Below, one piece after another: positions 57,301-64,000 of a stretch of 64,000 nucleotides of DNA (position 1 is its first letter; each line of letters opens with the position of its first letter). Location: positions 62,001-126,000 of the forward strand of contig NZ_JACSGR010000007.1 of the NCBI RefSeq assembly GCF_016025525.2, written 5' to 3'. The stretch comes from Eikenella glucosivorans (lineage in GTDB: Bacteria > Pseudomonadota > Gammaproteobacteria > Burkholderiales > Neisseriaceae). A program made the position numbers and the translations under genes. The notes beneath the pieces are model-generated. The model saw only the letters and a list, made by a program, of their open reading frames with translations. It was not told where the DNA came from and made no database searches.

Positions 57301-58534
57301 TAAACTTCATACGGCCAACACGAGACAAGTCGTAGCTGGCTTCGTTGAAGAACAGTCGGTCAAACAGCATCTCCACCGCTTCTTCAGTCGGCGGCTCGCC
57401 GGGACGCATCATGCGGTAGATGGCAATACGGGCAGCAGTTTGATCAGCGGTTTCGTCCACTCGTAAAGTGGAAGAAATATAACCGCCATGACCCAGCTCA
57501 TTGATATACAGGGTCTGAATTTCCGTTACACCCTGAATTTCCAACTGAGCGAGCAATTCTTCGGTAATTTCGCTATTAGCTTCCGCCAGCACTTCGCCGG
57601 TATCGGGAACAATCACATCCTTACCCAGCACCTTGCCGACCAAGGCTTCTGTTTCCACGTGCAACCGTTTCAAGCCGGCTTTCTCAATATCGCGCAATGC
57701 TTTAGCTGTAACACGCTTGCCAGCGGCAACCAATACTTTGCCATCCTGATCGCAAATATCGGCTTTAACTGTCTCACCTTTCAAGCGAGACAATACCAAA
57801 TCAGTCTCTATGCCTTCTTTGGTCAGATAAAATGTTTCTTTATCATAGAAAATGTCGAGAATCTGTTCTGCCGTATAGCCGAGTGCTTTCAACAAAATAG
57901 TCACTGGCATTTTACGGCGGCGGTCAATACGGAAATACAATAAATCTTTCGGATCAAACTCCAAATCTAACCAAGAACCACGATACGGAATAATGCGGGC
58001 AGAGAATAAAAGTTTACCGGAAGAATGGGTCTTACCTCGATCATGTTCAAAGAATACACCGGGAGAGCGGTGCAATTGAGACACGATAACGCGTTCTGTA
58101 CCGTTGATGATAAAAGAGCCATACGGCGTCATCAGCGGAATTTCTCCCATATATACTTCATTTTCACGAACCTCTTTCACCACATTGGGCTTGGATGATT
58201 CTTTATCCAAAATCACCAGCCGAATGCGGGCGCGCAATGGGGCGGCATAAGTAATGCCACGCAGCTGGCATTCTGCAATATCAAATAACGGCTCACCCAA
58301 GGTGTAATGAGTAAACTCCAAACGAGCATAGCCATTGTGGCTTACAATCGGGAAAATAGAATTAAACGCCGCCTGCAAGCCCTCGTCTTGGCGTTTGTCA
58401 AAAGCACAATCCTGCTGAAGGAATTTGTGATAAGACTCCAACTGCGTTGCCAGCAGGTAAGGCACTTCCAGTACACTGTCCCTTTTAGCAAAGCTCTTTC
58501 TAATACGCTTCTTTTCAGTGAACGAATAACTCAT
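54353..58534 (-). CDS. rpoB: RNA polymerase subunit beta
   Basis: A 1393-residue beta subunit. Start [15 protein letters not shown] at 58534 is chosen by family alignment; 33 upstream in-frame codons are not conserved. The rifampicin region ([17 protein letters not shown]...) keeps the drug-binding residues expected of a sensitive enzyme, including the Ser before [21 protein letters not shown] near 1105 is the active-centre region. A full uptake sequence is read in frame as GYLK. Confidence 0.98.
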   Translation of the reverse strand: MSYSFTEKKRIRKSFAKRDSVLEVPYLLATQLESYHKFLQQDCAFDKRQDEGLQAAFNSIFPIVSHNGYARLEFTHYTLGEPLFDIAECQLRGITYAAPLRARIRLVILDKESSKPNVVKEVRENEVYMGEIPLMTPYGSFIINGTERVIVSQLHRSPGVFFEHDRGKTHSSGKLLFSARIIPYRGSWLDLEFDPKDLLYFRIDRRRKMPVTILLKALGYTAEQILDIFYDKETFYLTKEGIETDLVLSRLKGETVKADICDQDGKVLVAAGKRVTAKALRDIEKAGLKRLHVETEALVGKVLGKDVIVPDTGEVLAEANSEITEELLAQLEIQGVTEIQTLYINELGHGGYISSTLRVDETADQTAARIAIYRMMRPGEPPTEEAVEMLFDRLFFNEASYDLSRVGRMKFNTRTYEQKLSEDQKHSWFGRLLSETLAGGAEKGGFILSTEDIVASIATLVELRNGHGEVDDIDHLGNRRVRSVGELTENQFRSGLARVERAVKERLNQAEADNLMPTDLINAKPVSAAIKEFFGSSQLSQFMDQTNPLSEVTHKRRVSALGPGGLTRERAGFEVRDVHPTHYGRVCPIETPEGPNIGLINSLSVYARTNDYGFLETPYRRVVDGQVTDQIDYLSAIEEGRYVIAQANAELDKKGYLKGDLITCREKGETIMATSDRVQYMDVATGQVVSVAASLIPFLEHDDANRALMGANMQRQAVPCLRAEKPLVGTGIERSVAVDSATAIVARRGGVVEYVDANRIVVRVHDEETVAGEVGVDIYNLVKFTRSNQSTNINQRPAVKAGDVLQRGDLIADGASTDLGELALGQNMTIAFMPWNGYNYEDSILISEKVAAADRYTSIHIEELNVVARDTKLGAEEITRDIPNLSERMQNRLDESGIVYIGAEVEAGDVLVGKVTPKGETQLTPEEKLLRAIFGEKASDVKDTSLRMPTGMSGTVIDVQVFTREGIQRDKRAQSIIDGELKRYRQDLGDQLRIFDNDAFDRVERMIVGQKANGGPLKLGKGKEITAEYLASLPTKHDWFDIRVADEDIAKQMELIKLSLQQKREEADEQYEIKKKKMTQGDELPPGVQKMVKVFIAIKRRLQAGDKMAGRHGNKGVVSRILPVEDMPYMADGRTVDIVLNPLGVPSRMNIGQILEVHLGWAAKGIGQRIEKMLAEERKVKDIRAFLEKLYNGSGKKEDLKSLSDAEILELAENLKSGATFASPVFDGAKEQEIYDMLELAYPSDDPEVQKLGFNDTKTQITLYDGRSGEPFDRKVTVGVMHYLKLHHLVDEKMHARSTGPYSLVTQQPLGGKAQFGGQRFGEMEVWALEAYGAAYTLQEMLTVKSDDVTGRTKMYENIVKGEHKIEAGMPESFNVLVKEIRSLGLDIDMERY

Positions 58535-58690
58535 TGCAAAACACTCCAAATAATAAGAGATATGGATTTCATCTTTTAATGCAGGACAACATCTCGCACA
58601 GCATTCAAATTTACATATATTTGCGATTATCACAAACCTAATAGCAAATATATGTAAAATATTAGGAATCTATACTTTTTAAGCGAAAGA

Positions 58691-58714
58691 AGGCTGGCAG
58701 ATTTCTGCCAGCCT
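58691..58714 (-). terminator. Attenuator hairpin between rplL and rpoB
   Basis: AGGCTGGCAGA and TCTGCCAGCCT form an 11-base perfect stem with a TT loop, 17 bases after the rplL stop. T-richness after the stem is modest, so partial termination before rpoB is likely, as in other bacteria. Confidence 0.7.
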
Positions 58715-58730
58715 GTTCACATTAGACTGC

Positions 58731-59102
58731 TTATTTGATTTCGACTTTGGCGCCAGCCTCTTCCAACTGTTTCTTAATTTCTTCAGCTTCAGCCGGCGTA
58801 ACACCTTCTTTAATGGTTTTCGGAGCACCGTCAACCATATCTTTGGCTTCTTTCAAGCCTAAGCCGGTAATGGTACGAACCACTTTGATCACGCCAACTT
58901 TCTGATCGCCGGCGGCAGCCAAAATTACATCCACTTCAGATTTCGCTTCAGCTTCACCAGCAGCACCAGCGGGACCAGCTGCAACAGCAACTGCGGCAGC
59001 GGAAACACCAAACTTGGTTTCAAATTCTTTAACCAAGTCATTCAGTTCCATTACTGTCAGGTTACCAATTGCTTCCAAAATGTCTTCTTTAGAAATAGCC
59101 AT
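58731..59102 (-). CDS. rplL: 50S ribosomal protein L7/L12
   Basis: A 123-residue L7/L12. N-terminal dimerisation helix (1-35), Ala/Gly/Pro hinge ([20 protein letters not shown]) and the compact C-terminal domain (KIGVIKVVR-like, [21 protein letters not shown]) are all clear. It forms the stalk with L10, whose gene lies just upstream. Confidence 0.98.
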   Translation of the reverse strand: MAISKEDILEAIGNLTVMELNDLVKEFETKFGVSAAAVAVAAGPAGAAGEAEAKSEVDVILAAAGDQKVGVIKVVRTITGLGLKEAKDMVDGAPKTIKEGVTPAEAEEIKKQLEEAGAKVEIK

Positions 59103-59150
59103 GCTATAAACTCCTAATTAAATAAATAACAAATAACAAATAAATTTCGA

Positions 59151-59654
59151 TTAAGCAGCTGTTTCTTCACCAGCTTTTTTCTCAGCCAAAGCAGCCATGC
59201 CGCGGGCCATGCCAGACAAAGGAGCCTGCATGAGGAATAGCAATTTAGACAGCAATTCTTCACGGCTCGGAATAGCGGCTAGGGCACCCACCTGAGCGGC
59301 ATCCAAAACTTTGCCGTCATATGAGCCTGCCTTAACAATCAGCTTCTCATCTTTCTTAGAGAACTGGTGCAATACTTTTGCCGCCGCAACCGCATCTTCA
59401 GATGCGGCATAAATCAACGGGCCGACCATGTGCTCAGCCAGTTCGGCAAAAGAAGTACCTTCCACCGCACGACGTGCCAAAGTGTTTTTTAACACTCTCA
59501 AATACACACCTTCTTTACGTGCATTAGCACGCAATTCAGTCATGCTGGCAACACTGATACCGCGGTATTCGGCAAGCACCATGGTCTGAGCATTGCCGAT
59601 ACCGGCAACAATCTCTTCCACCACTGCTTTTTTAGTTTCGATACTAAGACTCAA
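59151..59654 (-). CDS. rplJ: 50S ribosomal protein L10
   Basis: A 167-residue L10: [28 protein letters not shown] opens the RNA-binding domain and the C-terminal helix ([14 protein letters not shown]) binds L7/L12 dimers. AGGAGGTAG is its ribosome site. It follows a structured leader. Confidence 0.98.
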   Translation of the reverse strand: MSLSIETKKAVVEEIVAGIGNAQTMVLAEYRGISVASMTELRANARKEGVYLRVLKNTLARRAVEGTSFAELAEHMVGPLIYAASEDAVAAAKVLHQFSKKDEKLIVKAGSYDGKVLDAAQVGALAAIPSREELLSKLLFLMQAPLSGMARGMAALAEKKAGEETAA

Positions 59655-59830
59655 GGTCTACCTCCTACTGTTTATCAAAGGATATCTATCGATATCCCAC
59701 CAGTTCGGCAACCTGAAAAGACATTTTGCAAACAACTAGTTGCATATACCTCAGGACTACCGTCTGCGTAGGGTAATTATTAAATCTTAACGATCCCTAC
59801 GGTCTTGGACTCTACTTATAGCAAGTACAA
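59655..59830 (-). promoter_or_regulatory. rplJ (L10) leader, likely autoregulatory
   Basis: On the minus strand, a TATAAG box near 59817 is followed by a transcript with a long hairpin (ACCGTAGGG ... CCCTACGCAGACGGT) and further dyads (GGATATCGATAGATATCC) before the rplJ start. L10-L12 binding to such a leader controls rplJL in E. coli. A decayed uptake sequence (TTTTCAGGTTGCC) lies within it. Confidence 0.6.
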
Positions 59831-59838
59831 GCAGTCCG

Positions 59839-59882
59839 TTTTCAGGTAGCCTCTTAGCACAGCCAAAGGCTACCTGAAAATT
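59839..59882. terminator. DUS inverted pair between rplA and rplJ
   Basis: Facing uptake sequences with a 17-base loop directly after rplA. It may separate the L11 and L10 transcription units. Confidence 0.55.
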
Positions 59883-59886
59883 TCAC

Positions 59887-60582
59887 TTAACTATTAACGC
59901 TACCAACATCCACGCGTACGCCCGGCCCCATAGTGCTGGATAGAGCAATCTTCTTCAAATACTGCCCTTTACTTGCCGCCGGCTTAGCTTTAACCACGGC
60001 ATCCAACAATGCATCAAAGTTTTCACGCAATGCGGCGGCCTCAAATGAAGCACGTCCAATAGTGGCATGAACCACACCGGCCTTATCAGTACGGTATTGA
60101 ACCTGACCGGCCTTGGCATTACGCACGGCTTCCGCCACGTTAGGTGTAACCGTGCCCACCTTCGGGTTAGGCATCAAACCACGCGGACCCAAAATAGTAC
60201 CCAGCTGACCCACAACACGCATGGCATCTGGGGAGGCAATTACAACATCAAAGTCCAAATTGCCTTTTTTTACTTCAGCAGCCAAATCGTCAAAACCAAC
60301 GATATCAGCCCCAGCTTCTTTAGCTGCTTCAACGTTTGCGCCTTGGGTAAATACAGCAACGCGTACTGTCTTACCAGTACCCTTGGGCAACACTACAGAA
60401 CCGCGAATGACTTGATCAGACTTACGTGAATCAACACCCAAGTTGATGGCCACATCAACAGACTCATCAAACTTAGCAGTAGCTGTTTTTTTAATCAACT
60501 CAATTGCTTCATCAATCGGATAATGCACGTTCGAATCAACAGAAGAACGAAGCTCTTGGAAGCGTTTAGATGATTTAGTCAT
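59887..60582 (-). CDS. rplA: 50S ribosomal protein L1
   Basis: A 231-residue L1, with [28 protein letters not shown] at the start, [18 protein letters not shown] in the rRNA-binding region and a standard end. Its ATG overlaps the rplK stop (TAATG). L1 also represses the rplK-rplA mRNA in E. coli. Confidence 0.98.
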   Translation of the reverse strand: MTKSSKRFQELRSSVDSNVHYPIDEAIELIKKTATAKFDESVDVAINLGVDSRKSDQVIRGSVVLPKGTGKTVRVAVFTQGANVEAAKEAGADIVGFDDLAAEVKKGNLDFDVVIASPDAMRVVGQLGTILGPRGLMPNPKVGTVTPNVAEAVRNAKAGQVQYRTDKAGVVHATIGRASFEAAALRENFDALLDAVVKAKPAASKGQYLKKIALSSTMGPGVRVDVGSVNS

Positions 60583-61013
60583 TACACACCCTCCACATCC
60601 AAGCCCATTGAACGGGCAGAACCAGCAATCGTACGGACAGCAGCATCCAAATCAGCTGCAGTCAGGTCCGGCTCCTTAGTCTTAGCAATTTCTTCCAATT
60701 GCGCGCGACTAACCTTACCCACTTTATTAGTTAGCGGATTTGAACTACCTTTTTGCAATCCTGCTGCTTTTTTCAGCAGAATACTTGCCGGCGGAGTCTT
60801 CATTACAAATGTAAAAGACTTATCCGCAAACGCAGTAATTACCACTGGAATTGGCAATCCCGGCTCCACATTCTGTGTTGCCGCATTAAATGCCTTACAA
60901 AACTCCATGATATTCAAACCACGCTGCCCCAAAGCCGGACCAACTGGTGGAGAAGGGTTTGCCTTCCCTGCAGGAATCTGCAGTTTAATATATCCTACAA
61001 CTTTCTTTGCCAC
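60582..61013 (-). CDS. rplK: 50S ribosomal protein L11
   Basis: A 143-residue L11: [36 protein letters not shown] is the conserved N-terminal domain, and [12 protein letters not shown] its C-terminal end. It binds the GTPase centre of 23S rRNA. Preceded by its own promoter. Confidence 0.98.
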   Translation of the reverse strand: MAKKVVGYIKLQIPAGKANPSPPVGPALGQRGLNIMEFCKAFNAATQNVEPGLPIPVVITAFADKSFTFVMKTPPASILLKKAAGLQKGSSNPLTNKVGKVSRAQLEEIAKTKEPDLTAADLDAAVRTIAGSARSMGLDVEGV

Positions 61014-61073
61014 AATTAGCTCCTAAACGGGTAAATACGCAGAACTTTCTGCTCCCCAAAAATCGAACTGCTT

Positions 61074-61103
61074 ATTATAAAGGAATATTTAGCTTCTTGC
61101 CAA
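61074..61103 (-). promoter_or_regulatory. Promoter before rplK
   Basis: On the minus strand TTGGCA and a perfect TATAAT are 18 bases apart, in the gap between nusG and rplK, 61 bases before rplK. Confidence 0.7.
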
Positions 61104-61113
61104 GCGGTCAGCA

Positions 61114-61656
61114 TTAGATTTTTTCAACTTGGCTAAAATCCAACTCAACAGGAGTCTCTCTTCCAAAAATTTGCACTAAGACTCGCAGCTTATTCCTCTC
61201 ATAATCCACATCATCCACAAGACCATTGAAATCAGAAAATGGCCCTTCACTCACCCTAACCTGCTGCCCAACCTCAAACTCAACTCTAGGCTTAGGCTTT
61301 TTCTCGCCACCAGAAGCATCAGCAACTTGAGACATAATAGCATCAACCTCTCTCTGCGTAATAGGCAAAGGCTTATTAGCCGTACCTCCAATAAACCCAT
61401 TCACCCGAGGTGTACTTTTAACCAAATGCCATGATTCATCCGTCATTTCCATTTCAATCAGCACGTAACCTGGAAAAAACTTTCGCTCGCTAACTGTTTT
61501 CCGCCCATTTTTTACACCTACAACCTCTTCAACGGGTACTAAAATTTGGCCAAAAAAACTCTCCATCCCTTCCCTAGCAATGCGTTCTTTAAGGGTTTTT
61601 TGGACATTTTTTTCAAACCCAGAATAAGCTTGGATGACATACCAATTCTTAGCCAT
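61114..61656 (-). CDS. nusG: Transcription termination/antitermination protein NusG
   Basis: A 180-residue NusG: NGN domain from [19 protein letters not shown], and the KOW domain [33 protein letters not shown] at the end. Start at 61656 by family alignment; AGGGGAGG, a strong ribosome site, precedes it. It binds RNA polymerase, Rho and S10. Follows secE by 14 bases. Confidence 0.97.
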   Translation of the reverse strand: MAKNWYVIQAYSGFEKNVQKTLKERIAREGMESFFGQILVPVEEVVGVKNGRKTVSERKFFPGYVLIEMEMTDESWHLVKSTPRVNGFIGGTANKPLPITQREVDAIMSQVADASGGEKKPKPRVEFEVGQQVRVSEGPFSDFNGLVDDVDYERNKLRVLVQIFGRETPVELDFSQVEKI

Positions 61657-61670
61657 TACCTCCCCTCCTA

Positions 61671-62126
61671 TCACTTACCGCTACTTAGCGCAACTAATAG
61701 CCACACCAAAAATGTATCTACCAGCCACAAAAATACCGTCATTACAGCTGTAAAAACTAATACAAAAAAAGTATTGCGCCATGCCTCATTTCCAGCTGGC
61801 CACACTACTTTTTTTATTTCCGTAATAGAATCTTTAATATACCGAATTAATTTTGGCCCTGTATCACACCATACAAAAATGATCAGCACTGCCAATAATA
61901 TGGAAGCACCTAATAATATCCAACGAATATATAGTGATTGCTGAGTTAAAAGAGAAAAAGCTGTAGCCCCACCCAAAACCAGCATTGCCGCTAACAACAA
62001 CTTAATTGTATTTCCCAGTCGGCTTTTCTTTTGAATACTTTGCACCCGATCACGTGACTCATGTCGTGACGATTTCGCAGATAGGGTAACAGCCATCTCT
62101 TTTGCTTTTTGCTTACGATCACTCAT
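61671..62126 (-). CDS. secE: Preprotein translocase subunit SecE
   Basis: A 151-residue SecE with three membrane spans (about 42-60, 69-88, 122-145) as in E. coli; the conserved amphipathic [22 protein letters not shown] lies before the last span. The extra basic N-terminus is unusual in length; another start at the second Met (MAVTLSAK) is possible. The gene is AT-rich relative to most of the window. Confidence 0.93.
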   Translation of the reverse strand: MSDRKQKAKEMAVTLSAKSSRHESRDRVQSIQKKSRLGNTIKLLLAAMLVLGGATAFSLLTQQSLYIRWILLGASILLAVLIIFVWCDTGPKLIRYIKDSITEIKKVVWPAGNEAWRNTFFVLVFTAVMTVFLWLVDTFLVWLLVALSSGK

Positions 62127-62170
62127 TTAGCAATCATCCTAAATTCACACTTAAATAAAATACAAAATTA

Positions 62171-62202
62171 AAGACTAACCGGCGAGCCGGTTAGTCTTTT
62201 TT
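62171..62202. terminator. Terminator after tuf-tRNA-Trp
   Basis: AAGACTAACCGGC and GCCGGTTAGTCTT form a perfect 13-base stem with a 2-base loop; it is T-rich on the plus side and TTTAATTTT on the minus side. It separates tRNA-Trp from secE. Confidence 0.8.
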
Positions 62203-62277
62203 GGCAGGCCAGGAGGGTCTCGAACCCCCAACCCTCGGTTTTGGAGACCGATACTCTACCAATTGAGCTACTGGCCT
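62202..62277 (-). tRNA. tRNA-Trp (CCA)
   Basis: A 76-base cloverleaf on the minus strand: AGGCCAGTAGCTCAATTGG, anticodon loop CTCCAAA (anticodon CCA), GGTTCGAGAC T-arm, acceptor CTGGCCT, discriminator G and encoded CCA. Confidence 0.96.
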
Positions 62278-62284
62278 CTAAACC

Positions 62285-63469
<1,185 letters not shown>

Positions 63470-63518
63470 GGCAATTTCCTTAGCTTAAATAAAAGTTAAC
63501 AGAAGGGATAAAATCAGA

Positions 63519-63593
<75 letters not shown>

Positions 63594-63606
63594 CTTAAAA
63601 GTTTAT

Positions 63607-63680
63607 TGGAGCGGGTGAAGGGAATCGAACCCTCACCGTAAGCTTGGAAGGCTTCTGCTCTACCATTGAGCTACACCCGC
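63607..63680 (-). tRNA. tRNA-Gly (TCC)
   Basis: A 74-base cloverleaf on the minus strand: GCGGGTGTAGCTCAATGG, anticodon loop CTTCCAA (anticodon TCC), GGTTCGATTCC T-arm, acceptor CACCCGC, T and encoded CCA. Confidence 0.96.
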
Positions 63681-63703
63681 ACTTATTGCCCCAAACATCA
63701 ATG

Positions 63704-63787
63704 TGGTGGTGGGAGAAGGATTCGAACCTTCGAAGCTCTCGCAACAGATTTACAGTCTGCCCCCTTTGACCGCTCGGGAATCCCACC
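63704..63787 (-). tRNA. tRNA-Tyr (GTA)
   Basis: An 84-base class II tRNA on the minus strand: GGTGGGATTCCCGAGCGG, anticodon loop TGTAAAT (anticodon GTA), long variable arm, GGTTCGAATCC, acceptor TCCCACC, A and encoded CCA. First gene of the tRNA-tuf unit. Confidence 0.96.
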
Positions 63788-63800
63788 AAAAGAGAGCGCG

Positions 63801-63830
63801 AATATAGCCTTTTTCACAAATACTCGTCAA
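63801..63830 (-). promoter_or_regulatory. Promoter of the tRNA-tuf transcription unit
   Basis: On the minus strand TTGACG and TATATT are 18 bases apart, followed by a GC-rich discriminator (CGCGCTC) of the kind found at stringently controlled stable-RNA promoters. It lies 13 bases before tRNA-Tyr. Confidence 0.75.
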
Positions 63831-63892
63831 GCAATTTTTTAAGCTATTTTCTCAGCTCTTGCCAACGCAATATTTTTACAACAAATTCTGCA

Positions 63893-64000
63893 TCACGCTT
63901 TTTTCAGCAAAATGATTTTTTCGTATTTTGCGCGCAACTGCTCTTCGCTTTCCGGGTTTTCCTCGTCGATCAAAATGCAGTCCACCGGGCATACCTGCTG
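63893..64000 (-). CDS. YfhL-type 4Fe-4S ferredoxin, C-terminal part
   Basis: The last 35 residues, read from the window edge: QQVCPVDCILIDEENPESEE then a basic tail ending LLKKA. The CPxxCI-type end of the second cluster and the acidic EEQL tail fit YfhL/FdxA-type bacterial ferredoxins. The remaining cysteines lie outside the window. It stands upstream of the tRNA-tuf unit on the same strand. Confidence 0.85.
   Translation of the reverse strand, partial: QQVCPVDCILIDEENPESEEQLRAKYEKIILLKKA

Overview
The window comes from a member of the Neisseriaceae, most likely Eikenella. The clearest sign is the 12-mer AGGCTACCTGAA and its reverse complement, which recur throughout, mostly between genes and often as inverted pairs. 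This is the DNA uptake sequence (DUS) dialect known for Eikenella. Betaproteobacterial gene content, GC-rich coding and an rpoB/rpoC/tuf cluster of Neisseria type agree. Species cannot be settled from this window alone.

Layout. 0-20 kb is mostly ordinary chromosome: the end of alaS, pip, ubiD, an O-methyltransferase, an AlkB-like dioxygenase, an Old-Yellow-Enzyme relative, a TcmP/Ppm1-type methyltransferase, an NhaC/YuiF-type transporter with slyX, a DUF2268 putative protease, cbpM-cbpA facing hscA, an AT-rich FkbM-like gene sitting between a structured RNA leader and metK, a quinone reductase-like gene and thrS. 20.3-26 kb carries tRNA-Val, a LysR regulator and a run of small redox genes (AhpD-like, nitroreductase, OsmC-like, thioredoxin-like, FAD oxidoreductase). 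In this stretch a second DUS dialect (AGGCAGCCTGAA, known from Kingella) is mixed with the Eikenella one, and palindromes and 40-bp hairpin arrays occur; it looks like a mosaic imported by transformation. 26-36 kb holds tgt, several unrecognised or immunity-like genes, three lipoproteins, orn, a TonB-C lipoprotein, pgi and a FucP/GluP-type sugar permease behind a Correia-like element. 36-50 kb holds ccsA/ypjD facing ffh, DUF3108, rsmB, grxD, an H-NS family gene, a K+/H+ antiporter, dciA facing secA, and a methyltransferase. 50-64 kb (minus strand) is the transcription/translation block read as tRNA-Tyr, tRNA-Gly, tRNA-Thr, tuf, tRNA-Trp, secE, nusG, rplK, rplA, rplJ, rplL, rpoB, rpoC, with a YfhL-type ferredoxin cut by the window end.

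Most of the window is housekeeping. The points most worth following are regulatory or mosaic: the mixed-dialect redox island, the 40-bp tandem hairpin family, a candidate leader RNA with promoter and terminator now separated from metK by an AT-rich gene, a nearly leaderless 29-codon reading frame whose stop overlaps the secA ribosome binding site, a Correia-like element at the sugar permease promoter, and DUS copies that supply stop codons, in-frame tetrapeptides or hairpins inside operons. I saw no CRISPR array, prophage, transposase or recognisable anti-phage system.
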